A DNA stretch of 64,000 bases from Vibrio natriegens NBRC 15636 = ATCC 14048 = DSM 759 (GCF_035621455.1 NZ_CP141823.1:248001-312000), one strand, 5' to 3'. Positions 53,691 to 62,617 are shown, counted from the first letter of the stretch. Notes: a model not told the origin generated them from the letters alone. A program made the numbers and translations.

Positions 53691-55004
53691 ATGAGTGAGA
53701 ACGAGAAAAACAAGCCACAAGGGATTTATAAATATTATGAAAAAAATCCTGAGTCTGCGGATGAGAAAGTCTTTGGACGAGTCAGTCACCCTGACAGACG
53801 AGGCTTTTTAAAAGGCGCGGGATTAGCAACGATGGCCGCCGTGCTTGGCGGAGCCATTCCCTTCCACCGAAACATGCCCGCAGGGATAATCCCGGCAGCA
53901 TTTGCGGAAGGGCTCGATGACGTAATGATTGAAGGTAAAGATGGTCTGACTGTGCTTAACGACAGACCAATGAATGCTGAAACGCCACCTCACCTTCTTA
54001 ATGACGACATTACGCCTACCCGCCATCATTTCATACGCAACAACGGCATCCCTCCAACCGCAGTCAACGCTGAAGCGTGGAGCTTAACCATCGATGGTCT
54101 GGTGGACAAACCCATGACACTTACGATTGCCGATCTGAAGAAAAACTTCGATGTGATCGAGCAACAACTCGTCGTGGAATGCGGCGGTAATGGCCGTGCA
54201 TTCTTTGATCCTAAAGCATCAGGTAATCAATGGACTTATGGTGCGGTTGCCTGTTCAAGCTGGACGGGAGTGAGGCTAGCTGATGTTCTCAAAGCTGCCG
54301 GTGTCAAGGACGGTGCGGTTTATACGGCGCATTACGGTGCAGATAAACACCTTTCGGGTCAGGAAGGTAAGTTACCAATTTCTCGCGGCGTACCCATTGC
54401 CAAGGCGATGGGCGCTGAAAACCTTATCGCTTTCGAACAAAACGGTGAACCTCTTCACCCAATGAATGGTGCGCCACTACGTTTGGTTGTCCCAGGTTGG
54501 CCAGGCTCATGTTCGCAAAAATGGCTGACACGAATTCAAATCCGCGATCAGGTACATGACGGTCCAAAAATGACAGGGACATCCTATCGTGTGCCTAACA
54601 GACCAGTGGCTCCCGGCGAAGAAGTTGCAAAAGAGGATTTTGAAATCATCGAGCGTATGCCGGTGAAATCCCTCATCACGTCACCTCAAACAAACTCACA
54701 AGTGGATGGAAACGAGGTTGCGGTGCGCGGTCATGCCTGGTCTGGAGACCGTAAAGTGACAAAAGTTCAGCTTTCGATAGATTTTGGCGCAACATGGATG
54801 GATGCTGACCTCGCCGATCCAGCAAACGACGGCGCATGGCAGACCTTTAATGCCAAAGTGAAATTCCCACAACCGGGCTACTACGAAGTTTGGGCAAAAG
54901 CGACCGATGATCAGAATGTTAGCCAACCTTTTGCCATCGCTTGGAATCCAAAAGGATACCTAAATAACACCTTTCATCGCGTTGCTTTGGTCGTTAAGGG
55001 GTAA
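53691..55004 (+). CDS. sorA: Sulfite dehydrogenase, molybdopterin subunit (SorA-like)
   Basis: A 437-residue sulfite oxidase-family enzyme that converts sulfite to sulfate in the periplasm. DRRGFLKGAGLATMAAVLGG is a twin-arginine signal, so the folded cofactor-loaded protein is exported by Tat. Cys164 in VVECGGNGR is the molybdenum ligand, and the C-terminal Mo-co dimerisation domain (about 330-437) is present. Stop and next start are five bases apart, so electron transfer to the downstream cytochrome c is likely. Confidence 0.9.
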   Translation: MSENEKNKPQGIYKYYEKNPESADEKVFGRVSHPDRRGFLKGAGLATMAAVLGGAIPFHRNMPAGIIPAAFAEGLDDVMIEGKDGLTVLNDRPMNAETPPHLLNDDITPTRHHFIRNNGIPPTAVNAEAWSLTIDGLVDKPMTLTIADLKKNFDVIEQQLVVECGGNGRAFFDPKASGNQWTYGAVACSSWTGVRLADVLKAAGVKDGAVYTAHYGADKHLSGQEGKLPISRGVPIAKAMGAENLIAFEQNGEPLHPMNGAPLRLVVPGWPGSCSQKWLTRIQIRDQVHDGPKMTGTSYRVPNRPVAPGEEVAKEDFEIIERMPVKSLITSPQTNSQVDGNEVAVRGHAWSGDRKVTKVQLSIDFGATWMDADLADPANDGAWQTFNAKVKFPQPGYYEVWAKATDDQNVSQPFAIAWNPKGYLNNTFHRVALVVKG

Positions 55005-55009
55005 CCACA

Positions 55010-55669
55010 GTGAAAAGTCATAACCTTAGAGAGCGGGTCTTCCCGCTCTCTCTATCACTATTAAGCCTTGTTAGCGGGCTTACCTTTGCAAACACAGAGT
55101 TAATTGAAGCAGGCGAACAACAAGCAATGGTATGTAAAGCTTGTCACCAATTTGAACCCAATGGCGTCACTGTGGTTGGTCCGCCACTGTGGGGGCTGGC
55201 AGAACGTTCTATTGCTAGTTTTGCGGGCTTTAATTACAGCGAGGGAATAAAACAGCATCAAGGCAAATGGGATGCTGAAAAGCTTGATGCATTTTTAGCG
55301 TCCCCCACTGAGTTTGCACCAGGCACCAACATGGTGTTTCCGGGAGTGAAAGACCCAGGAGCTCGAGCCGCCATCATCGCGTGGCTTGCGACTAAGAACC
55401 CCTCACCTCCTGACTGGGTTACCCCTTCGTCCGGAATGGAAGTAAAATCAGCGGGGGATGGAATCTTAACACCGGGAGAAAACATGGAACTGGTTGCGGC
55501 AATATGCTCTGCTTGTCATTCTTTACATATGGTCGCTCAGCAAGGTTTAAGCAGAAAGCGTTGGGATAAAATGCTCGACTGGATGATCGAAGAGCAAGGT
55601 ATGGAAGAACTCGATGGCGATGATCGTGAAGCTGTTCTTGATTATTTATCTGTCTACTATGGCCAATAA
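55010..55669 (+). CDS. Diheme cytochrome c, probable electron acceptor of sulfite dehydrogenase
   Basis: A 219-residue exported cytochrome with a signal peptide ending near LTFA and two heme-binding motifs: Cys42-Lys-Ala-Cys45-His46 and Cys166-Ser-Ala-Cys169-His170. Class I cytochrome c features follow (GPPLWGL; NMVFPGV with a Met ligand). Classical SorB has one heme, so this is a longer diheme variant. The start codon is GTG, with GGGG ten bases upstream. Confidence 0.87.
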   Translation: MKSHNLRERVFPLSLSLLSLVSGLTFANTELIEAGEQQAMVCKACHQFEPNGVTVVGPPLWGLAERSIASFAGFNYSEGIKQHQGKWDAEKLDAFLASPTEFAPGTNMVFPGVKDPGARAAIIAWLATKNPSPPDWVTPSSGMEVKSAGDGILTPGENMELVAAICSACHSLHMVAQQGLSRKRWDKMLDWMIEEQGMEELDGDDREAVLDYLSVYYGQ

Positions 55670-56275
55670 TTCTCTTCTTCCAAATAATGCTAGTAAATTC
55701 AATTGATAACTTAATAATTGAAACGCCCATATAAATAAATAAGAGTAAACTTTATGGGCCTCAAACCATTTTTATTTATTCACTAGATTGCTTACGTCTA
55801 TTTTTCAAATTTATTTTTTATAATAAAAATAAGAGGAAATTTATAAACCGCATTATAAACAAACAATTATAATACTCCCTACAATTTATATGAAACCATG
55901 TTTATATGGAATTTAAATTTAGCCACCCGCCTCAATTAAACAGAAAAATAAAATAAATTTATTTTATTATCAAATCCTTAAACAAAATTTCCTTATTCAT
56001 TACTTTCCCACCTCGCGTTTTTCGCTTTGAAAAACACATTGCATATTGTTATCTCTTTTAAAATAGGAATTTTAAATAAGCAAGCTATTTTTGTGCAATT
56101 TATTTTATTTCAACTAGTATCTTATCCAATGGTTTTTATCAAGGGCTAATTTAAAGACCATTCTGACCATAACTAAATTTAAACGTGGCCTGTCATTTTA
56201 TTGTCGTATCCCATTTCGTTATTGATTGTATTAAGAATCTGGGGAACTTATTGTTTCAATAATCAGGAGTTAGAC
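55670..56275. other. Very AT-rich intergenic region of about 600 bases
   Basis: Long A/T tracts dominate from 55680 to 56180. A weak stem GCCCATA (55725-55731) with TATGGGC (55753-55759) and a 21-base loop, followed by TTTTTATTT, may end the sulfite dehydrogenase message. No reading frame with a ribosome site is seen. The composition suggests an H-NS-bound region or a remnant of transfer; both are inference. Confidence 0.45.
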
Positions 56276-57055
56276 ATGAGTTTTAAAAATATTTTGTTAT
56301 TAACAGCGATAACAGGTGCCTTAGGCTCAACTTCCGCACTAGCAGGCCCATCTGCAAAATTCGCTGCAACATGGAGCACAAATCCGGCACAGATTGTAGC
56401 ACTCAACTTTGAAAACTATGACACGAATGAAAGTGTTGCACCCGAAAAACACGGTCATGTTATTACTACCTTGAAAGTACCTCAAGACAAAGAGCTATTG
56501 ATTGGCGTTTCTGCTGAGATTGGCATTGTCACTGACACATCAGTCAAAGGTAAAGACGGTGCTTTAGCCAAAGCGATTGCTGATGGACGAGCGACAGTAG
56601 TTGTAACGGCAACACCTGTAGGTGGAGGCGAAGAAGTAGAAGCTGTTCCTGGTGAAATTACTCTTTCTCAAAGAATTCAAGAGATGAGTGCAACGTTGGC
56701 CGGCGTTATCGAAACATGTGAGCTATCTGTCGAAGGTACTCTTGATGACAATGGAGACGTAGTAAGCGAAGGCTCCTTAGACGTAACAGAAGATTGTGAA
56801 GTTACCGACGAAGAAATCGGGCTCATGCAGGATACGCTTGCAGCACACCACTTTAACTTTATCTTGCCTAATATGGATGCTGGTGAATATGAGATTAAAG
56901 CTTACTTTACCACCAAAGCAGGTGTAGGTCTTACTACAGAGGAACTTTCCGATGCCAGTGCTTATGCGAAGGTCTTTGTAGGCAAAACAATGGTCACGGT
57001 GCAACAAGTGCGCGCAGCTGCAAACGGCTTATCGGAGTTCGACATCGTTGAATAA
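56276..57055 (+). CDS. Secreted protein of unknown function
   Basis: A 259-residue exported protein with a clear signal peptide (FKNILLLTAITGALGSTSALA). AGGAG lies seven bases before the ATG at 56276; a longer frame from 56201 has no such site. The mature part is acidic and beta-rich (KFAATWSTNPAQIVALNF), with two cysteines in ETCELSVEG and TEDCEVTDEE that could form a disulfide around a short acidic loop. I recognise no family. It is monocistronic, between an AT-rich spacer and a strong terminator. Confidence 0.72.
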   Translation: MSFKNILLLTAITGALGSTSALAGPSAKFAATWSTNPAQIVALNFENYDTNESVAPEKHGHVITTLKVPQDKELLIGVSAEIGIVTDTSVKGKDGALAKAIADGRATVVVTATPVGGGEEVEAVPGEITLSQRIQEMSATLAGVIETCELSVEGTLDDNGDVVSEGSLDVTEDCEVTDEEIGLMQDTLAAHHFNFILPNMDAGEYEIKAYFTTKAGVGLTTEELSDASAYAKVFVGKTMVTVQQVRAAANGLSEFDIVE

Positions 57056-57074
57056 AAATTAAGATAACAAAATG

Positions 57075-57128
57075 AACCATCGTAAGCCTCTTATTTTCCC
57101 AGTAGTAAAGAGGTAAACGATGGTTTTT
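57075..57128 (+). terminator. Terminator of the secreted-protein gene
   Basis: AACCATCGT (57075-57083) pairs with ACGATGGTT (57117-57125), with inner stem CCTCTT (57087-57092) and AAGAGG (57108-57113), followed by TTTTT. It lies 20 bases after the stop. Confidence 0.85.
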
Positions 57129-57167
57129 CAACTTCACTTACGGCGCACATCTCAAGAACGTAAATCA

Positions 57168-57770
57168 CTACTTCTTCTGCCACACCATCCAATACTCTTT
57201 ACCTTTAAACACGTCGACGCTGTCAGTCACTGGTGCGGATTCTATGAGAGAAAACGACTTATCTAACCGCCTTTCCAACTCGCCGCTGCGCAAACAAAAC
57301 GGAGGAAAGCGCGATAGATAGTCGTTATCGATAACAAAATAACCCACCAGAAGACCTTTGCTTGGTAATAACCGCTGAATCATTGCAAAGTAATCGTCCC
57401 ACTTCTCTTTTGGTAATGCGGCTAAAAATGCTCGTTCATAAATCACGTCAAACGGCTCGGAAAATTCAGCACTAAACACGTCCCCTAACCTGACGTTATC
57501 TTTGTGCCTGCCAAGCTTTGATTGAGCCATTTTCACGGCTTCTTCGCTATAATCCATCGCGACAACATCATGTCCATGATCGACGAACTGTGTTACCTCA
57601 TACGCTGCACCGCAGCCGGGAATAAACACAGATTGAGCATCATTGGAAGTACGGCTCAGATAGCGTTTTAGCTCTTCAGGCGCTTGATTACAATCCCAAG
57701 GCATGGTGCCTTTGACAAACAAATCATCCCAGAAATTCACATCGATACTTGGTGAGTCTGTCGTTTTCAT
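57168..57770 (-). CDS. Class I SAM methyltransferase, thiopurine methyltransferase family
   Basis: A 200-residue TPMT-like enzyme. FWDDLFVKGTMPWDCNQAP is the family N-terminus, VFIPGCGAAYEV the SAM-binding motif, VAMDYSEEAV the acidic end of strand 2, and DVIYERAFLAALP the catalytic segment. Bacterial members methylate sulfur, selenium or tellurium compounds or halides; the substrate here is unknown. It stands alone, converging on the previous terminator. Confidence 0.87.
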   Translation of the reverse strand: MKTTDSPSIDVNFWDDLFVKGTMPWDCNQAPEELKRYLSRTSNDAQSVFIPGCGAAYEVTQFVDHGHDVVAMDYSEEAVKMAQSKLGRHKDNVRLGDVFSAEFSEPFDVIYERAFLAALPKEKWDDYFAMIQRLLPSKGLLVGYFVIDNDYLSRFPPFCLRSGELERRLDKSFSLIESAPVTDSVDVFKGKEYWMVWQKK

Positions 57771-57802
57771 AGCACTTCCTTTAAAGCGGTATTGTTTAAC
57801 TT

Positions 57803-57838
57803 AAAAAGGGATACGCGACTTATCTCGGTATCCCTTTT
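57803..57838 (-). terminator. Terminator of the Liv/ligase operon
   Basis: On the minus strand the stem AAAAGGGATAC / GTATCCCTTTT (57838-57828 and 57814-57804) is followed by T and A bases. It lies 33 bases after the ligase stop and reads as an intrinsic terminator for the leftward operon. Confidence 0.82.
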
Positions 57839-57870
57839 CTCCTAGCCTTACGCTGTTAAATCTTACGTTG

Positions 57871-59079
57871 CTAATTGCGTAAATCGTTAATCAGAGGTTG
57901 TTCTGCGCTGTTCGGTACAAACTGAACTTTGCCTTTGAGCTTAGTAACAGACTGTAAGGTTGCTTGAATATCATCGGCAGAAACGTGATCTTCCTGGCAA
58001 CAGAATGTAATGGTATCGCTGAAACCATCACGCTCAATTTTTAGCGATCCGGTAATATCATGGCGACGACACACTTCCTGTATCTGGTGCGGATAAACAA
58101 ATAAACCTTTAACTTTGACTGCCGAATCGGCACGCCCCATCCAGCCTTTTATGCGCATATTAGTACGTGGTGAACCAGAGTCTCTTTCGATGTAAGCAGA
58201 GAGATCACCGGTTGCGTAGCGAATAAGCGGAAACTTTTCATCCAGAGAAGTCACCACCACCTCACCGATTTCACCGAGTTGAACGGGGATACCATCAGGA
58301 TCAACGATTTCGACAATGATATCTTCTGCAATCACTAAGCCTTGTTCACCAGAAACCTGATAAGCAATCAAACCAAGTTCTGCGCTCGCATACGCTTGAG
58401 ACACTGCAATGCCCATGTCTGAAAACGCTTTTTGCATGTCTGCCGTGACCGCTTCTCCAGAAACCAGAGCCTTGTTAATGCTCGGCTTCTCACCATATTG
58501 CTCTTGATATTTGGTTAGCAAAGTAATTAGGTAAGATGGCATCCCGGTGTAGCCAGTCGGCTGAAGCTGTTTGATAGCTTCAATCTGCGCTTCACTATTC
58601 CCCACGCCAGCCGGAAACACTGCACAGCCGCAGGCTCTCGCCCCGCCATCCATAATGAATCCGCCCGGGGAAAAATGATAAGAGAGCGTGTTGTGGACTA
58701 AATCTCCGCGGCGAAACCCAGCCGCGTGAAACGCACGCCCCATACGCCAGAAGTCAACTTCATCCGTTTGTGCCTCATACAATGGGCCTGGAGATTGAAA
58801 CACGCGAGCCATTTGCCCGATACTGACGCTGTTCAAGCCCCCAAACGGCGGCTTGAGTTGCTGCTGGCTGGGCACATTAAACTTGCGTGTAATCGGCAAC
58901 TTCGATAGCCCTTCGCGACAACTTACCGCAGTAGGATCAATATCTGCGAATAGTTTGGCGTAATGGTCGCTGTGCGCTTTTGCATTTTCAATCAATGTTG
59001 GTAAACGTTGAAATAGAGATTCTTCTCTCTCTGTTGACGGCAGAGACTCTTTCGCATCGAATAATTCGTTCATCACCAC
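57871..59079 (-). CDS. Phenylacetate-CoA ligase-like adenylate-forming protein without standard P-loop
   Basis: A 402-residue PaaK-like protein. Later core motifs are present: ASAELGLIAYQ (A5), RYATGDLSAYIE (A7, Asp for ribose), and KGWMGRADSAVKVKG (A8 hinge). The early phosphate-binding loop, SSGTTGxPT in PaaK, is replaced by FQSPGPLYEA. It may use ATP differently or act as an acyl-CoA-binding or accessory protein. It is the last gene of a Liv-type transporter operon, three bases after livF-like. Natural substrate is unknown; aromatic or fatty acid is a guess. Confidence 0.75.
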   Translation of the reverse strand: MVMNELFDAKESLPSTEREESLFQRLPTLIENAKAHSDHYAKLFADIDPTAVSCREGLSKLPITRKFNVPSQQQLKPPFGGLNSVSIGQMARVFQSPGPLYEAQTDEVDFWRMGRAFHAAGFRRGDLVHNTLSYHFSPGGFIMDGGARACGCAVFPAGVGNSEAQIEAIKQLQPTGYTGMPSYLITLLTKYQEQYGEKPSINKALVSGEAVTADMQKAFSDMGIAVSQAYASAELGLIAYQVSGEQGLVIAEDIIVEIVDPDGIPVQLGEIGEVVVTSLDEKFPLIRYATGDLSAYIERDSGSPRTNMRIKGWMGRADSAVKVKGLFVYPHQIQEVCRRHDITGSLKIERDGFSDTITFCCQEDHVSADDIQATLQSVTKLKGKVQFVPNSAEQPLINDLRN

Positions 59080-59082
59080 TCC

Positions 59083-59907
59083 TTACAACCAACGCTTACG
59101 ACGTTTGTAAGATTTTAAGTTCTTAAAGCTCTTGCGTTCTTCATCGCCGCCACCAAGGTAGAACTCTTTCACGTCTTCATTGTTAAGCAACTCATGCTTA
59201 GTGCCATCAAGCACAATCTTGCCTGACTCCATGATGTAACCATAATCGGCGGCATGAAGAGCAAAGTTCGCGTTCTGCTCCACCAGCAACATGGTAATGC
59301 CTTGGTCTTTGTTGATCTTCTCAATGATACTGAACACCTCTTTCACCAGCAGTGGCGATAGCCCCATCGACGGTTCATCAAGTAAGATCATTTTTGGGCG
59401 AGCCATGAGTGCACGGCCAATTGCGAGCATTTGCTGCTCACCGCCAGACAAGTAGCCAGCTAGACCAGTACGTTCTTTAAGTCGAGGGAAGTAGTCGAAC
59501 ACCATTTCGATGTCTTTCTCGACCTCGTTGTCGTTGCGGGTAAACGCTCCCAAGCGAAGGTTTTCAATAACCGTCATGTCTTCAACGATTCGACGCCCTT
59601 CCATCACCTGGAAGATCCCCGAACGGACAATTTCTTCCGGACTCTTGTTGTCGATACGCTCGCCCATGAAGGTAATTTCACCGCGTGTCACTTCACCGTC
59701 TTCGGTTTTCAACAAACCCGAAATCGCTTTTAGTGTGGTCGATTTACCCGCCCCGTTTGCGCCTAATAGCGTCACGATTTGACCTTTTGGTACTTCAAGG
59801 CTCACACCACGCAGTACCAGGATTACTTCGTCGTAGACCACTTCGATATTGTTCACCGAAAGCAGGATTTCTGCTGGTTCTATATTCGTTGCTAATTCAC
59901 TCATCAA
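59083..59907 (-). CDS. Branched-chain-type ABC transporter, ATP-binding protein (LivF-like)
   Basis: A 274-residue ATPase. Walker A LLGANGAGKSTTLKAISG, signature YLSGGEQQMLAIGRAL and Walker B MILLDEPSMGLSP match LivF. A basic C-terminal tail (KSFKNLKSYKRRKRW) extends it beyond the usual 235 residues. The second ATPase (LivG type) is not in the window and should lie beyond the right edge. Context with acyl-CoA ligases suggests a ligand other than leucine. Confidence 0.9.
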   Translation of the reverse strand: MMSELATNIEPAEILLSVNNIEVVYDEVILVLRGVSLEVPKGQIVTLLGANGAGKSTTLKAISGLLKTEDGEVTRGEITFMGERIDNKSPEEIVRSGIFQVMEGRRIVEDMTVIENLRLGAFTRNDNEVEKDIEMVFDYFPRLKERTGLAGYLSGGEQQMLAIGRALMARPKMILLDEPSMGLSPLLVKEVFSIIEKINKDQGITMLLVEQNANFALHAADYGYIMESGKIVLDGTKHELLNNEDVKEFYLGGGDEERKSFKNLKSYKRRKRWL

Positions 59908-59921
59908 GCCACTCCTTGTGC

Positions 59922-59943
59922 AGGTGAGAGTTGCCTCTCACCT
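59922..59943 (-). other. Intercistronic hairpin between livK-like and livF-like genes
   Basis: AGGTGAGAG (59922-59930) and CTCTCACCT (59935-59943) form a perfect 9-bp stem with a four-base loop, just before the ribosome site of the ATPase gene. No T-run. The third hairpin after a binding-protein gene in this window. Confidence 0.75.
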
Positions 59944-59983
59944 ATCCTATTCTTAGTAATCGTTATGCTTAGTAAGTAGAAGA

Positions 59984-61228
59984 TTAGTAACCTAACCAAT
60001 CATCACGACGTGACAATGTAACTTGAGACACTTTCTTGATGTCTACCGCGCCCCCTTGGTTATTACCCATAAACACGTTTACGGTAGTGGTGCCACGGTG
60101 ATCTTCTGGTTGCCAGTTAGCAGGAATACATACTCCCTCTAGACCTTTTGGTACCCAGTTTTTGTGTACGTACATGCCTTTCTTGATGTTATCACCCGTA
60201 ATACCACCGTTGTCTTTCGCCCACTCCATCGCTTCTTTCATGTAGAACGCAGAGCACACGCCACGGATGTAGTGGTGAGTTCGAAACTCTCCTGGTTCCG
60301 ACTCTGACAGTTTGGAAATTTCCTCTACCAGTTTCATTCCTTCTGTATCATCCCCCCAGAATGCGGTCATACCCGGGAAAACGTAGTCTTTCAGACCGTC
60401 ACCCGCCGCTTCAATAACCGGTTTATCACCGCCCCAGATGTTCGCCATGTATTGGAAGTCGGTGCCGACCGTGTTACACGATTTAACCAGAGAAATAACC
60501 GAACCACCTAAGTTTGCTATGTAGCCGTAGTTGGTACCAGACTCTTTAAGTGACAGACATTGCGCTTTGAAATCGCCCGGTTTAAGCGACACGACCACCG
60601 GGTTTTGCACTTCAAAGCCCAGTTCTTTGGCATACTCTGCACACGCCTCTTTTGGCGCATTCGGGAACGGGTGGTTATCACCGATGTGAGTAAATTTAGG
60701 CGCAGTGGTATTGCCTTTCGCTTCCCAGTCTTCTTTCGCCCATTTCACCAATGCACGACAGGCATCTGAGTAAGAAGCGCCGTAGAAGAAGTTGTACGGA
60801 GCAGGTTTGGCTGTTTTCGGGTTTTTACCTGTTGGGTCAGTTAAGTGGCCCGAGTAAGATGCCGAAAAGACTGGCACTTTGTCTTTGGTGACAAAAGAGA
60901 TTAGCGCTTCGGTATCCGCCGTGCCCCAACCTTGCAGCGCGACCATGTTCTTACGGGCAACCCAACGTTTGTAGTTGGAAATCGCAACTGGCACTTTGTA
61001 TGCCATATCCACCGTTTCAAATTCTAATTCGGTACCGTTGATGCCGCCATTTTCGTTAATCCACTGCAGTGCATCTCGCACACCAGAGCCGTACGGTTTA
61101 CTTACATAAGCCGTTGGACCAGAGAAGTCCACCAGATGTCCGACAAACACGGAATCTTTTGCCCAAGATGCGGTAGTAAACAGTGCCGAAGATAGCACCA
61201 ACGTTGTCGCTAAATGTCCTTTGTTCAT
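59984..61228 (-). CDS. ABC transporter substrate-binding protein, Liv family (type 1 fold)
   Basis: A 414-residue periplasmic binding protein with a signal peptide ending near TASWA. VGHLVDFSGPTAYVSKPYG and NENGGINGTELEFETVD are typical of the LivJ/urea/aromatic binding group. Length exceeds the leucine-binding protein by about 45 residues, closer to binding proteins for aromatic or fatty compounds. Five or more cysteines are present. Ligand not known; the two flanking acyl-activating genes argue for a carboxylic acid. Confidence 0.87.
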   Translation of the reverse strand: MNKGHLATTLVLSSALFTTASWAKDSVFVGHLVDFSGPTAYVSKPYGSGVRDALQWINENGGINGTELEFETVDMAYKVPVAISNYKRWVARKNMVALQGWGTADTEALISFVTKDKVPVFSASYSGHLTDPTGKNPKTAKPAPYNFFYGASYSDACRALVKWAKEDWEAKGNTTAPKFTHIGDNHPFPNAPKEACAEYAKELGFEVQNPVVVSLKPGDFKAQCLSLKESGTNYGYIANLGGSVISLVKSCNTVGTDFQYMANIWGGDKPVIEAAGDGLKDYVFPGMTAFWGDDTEGMKLVEEISKLSESEPGEFRTHHYIRGVCSAFYMKEAMEWAKDNGGITGDNIKKGMYVHKNWVPKGLEGVCIPANWQPEDHRGTTTVNVFMGNNQGGAVDIKKVSQVTLSRRDDWLGY

Positions 61229-61538
61229 AACTCGTTGTCCTTGTTATTGAGGTATATTCCACTTAAGTACCCGGAGGGTCTGTTTATCTTTCGTGATTAA
61301 TTTTTGTTCGAGATAAAAGCGTTATAATCGCGGCGAGAGGTTTGTAGCCTAGTCATTCTAAGCAAAATACCTCTCAACAAAGAGTAGAACGCTTTTAGCC
61401 GAACCCTTTGGGCAGCGTTTGTGGGTCCCTTCTACTGCGCTATCGGCTTATCAGGTAGTGCACTACATTTCAAAGCCTCTGCCTTGTATAACGAACCCAC
61501 AAACTGCTGCAAAAATCAGCTCGAAAGGTCAACAGACC
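61229..61538 (-). other. Structured spacer between livM-like and livK-like genes
   Basis: A 310-base gap packed with inverted repeats: AAAAGCGTT (61315-61323) with AACGCTTTT (61388-61396) enclosing GAGAGGT (61335-61341) with ACCTCTC (61369-61375); and GCAGC plus GTTTGTGGGT (61412-61426) with ACCCACAAAC and GCTGC (61495-61510), enclosing the palindrome GTAGTGCACTAC (61455-61466). It may hold a partial terminator, a promoter for the binding-protein gene, or a structured RNA. No open frame with a ribosome site is visible. Confidence 0.55.
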
Positions 61539-62606
61539 CTAGTAAGAGAACGGATAATGTTTCCAATATGCTCGAATCTGCTGCCAGCGATGTGACAATC
61601 CTTGAGGTTCGAAAATCAAAAACAGCATGATGACCAGACCAATTGCCATTTCTTTAAAATAAGCCAGCCCATCAATAAACGAAGTGTTATCGCTAAACGC
61701 AGCCAAACCCGTTACGCCAAACTCTAAAACTTCTGGCAGCAATACGATAAATATCGTGCCCATTAAGGTGCCTTTTACTGAGCCCAGACCACCGATGATG
61801 ATCATCGCCAGGAACTGTATAGACATCATGATGGTGAAGCCTTCCGCAGAGACAAAGCCTAAGTAGTGACCGTAGAGTGCGCCGCCGATACCTGCGTAGA
61901 ATGCGCAGACACCAAAAGAGAGCAGACGATACTTGGTCAGGTTGATACCCATGATTTCTGCGGATAAGTAGTGATCTCGTACTGAGACAAACGCACGTCC
62001 ATCACGTGAACGAATCAGGTTCGATGCCCACATGTACATAAAGATCAGCGCAAACAGTGCAACATAGAAGAAGCTTTCATCGGTCGAAAATTCGAAACCA
62101 AACAGATTGATTGGGTTTGCACTTGCACCGTATGAACCACCACTGAACCACTCAGCACGAGCAAAGAAATCTTCTAGAATGAACTGCGCGGCTAAAGTCG
62201 CGATTGCAAGGTACAACCCTTTGATACGCGCCGCTGGCAGACCAAAGATCATCCCGACAATCATGGTCAGGTAACCCGCGAGCGGAATGGCAAGCACCAC
62301 AGGAATGTTGTATTGGTTATTCAGCCATGCCGATGCAAATGCGCCAAAGCCAAAGAACGCACCGTGACCTAACGAAATTTGCCCGGTAAAGCCAACCAGA
62401 ATGTTCAAACCCAGCGCTGCAATACCCAGATATGCAATCTGAATAAATAGGTTGAGGAAGTAGATATCCAGAACCAGCGGCGCTGCCAGCATCGCGATAA
62501 CACCCGCTATCGCTAGTCTTCTAATGGTTTTGGTTTCAAAAATTGGCGTATCACTTTTGTATGTGGTTCGAAAATCCCCACATGGGCGCATGCTAAGTTG
62601 AGCCAT
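61539..62606 (-). CDS. ABC transporter permease, LivM-like
   Basis: A 355-residue inner-membrane permease with about nine membrane segments. GLNILVGFTGQISLGHGAFFGFGAF and GGLGSVKGTLMGTIFIVLLPE are the LivM hallmarks (read in part as TGQISLGHGAFFG and GGLGSVKGT). It starts with a soluble N-terminal extension of about 30 residues. It is 11 bases after the livH-like gene. Confidence 0.92.
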   Translation of the reverse strand: MAQLSMRPCGDFRTTYKSDTPIFETKTIRRLAIAGVIAMLAAPLVLDIYFLNLFIQIAYLGIAALGLNILVGFTGQISLGHGAFFGFGAFASAWLNNQYNIPVVLAIPLAGYLTMIVGMIFGLPAARIKGLYLAIATLAAQFILEDFFARAEWFSGGSYGASANPINLFGFEFSTDESFFYVALFALIFMYMWASNLIRSRDGRAFVSVRDHYLSAEIMGINLTKYRLLSFGVCAFYAGIGGALYGHYLGFVSAEGFTIMMSIQFLAMIIIGGLGSVKGTLMGTIFIVLLPEVLEFGVTGLAAFSDNTSFIDGLAYFKEMAIGLVIMLFLIFEPQGLSHRWQQIRAYWKHYPFSY

Positions 62607-62617
62607 GTTATTTCTCC

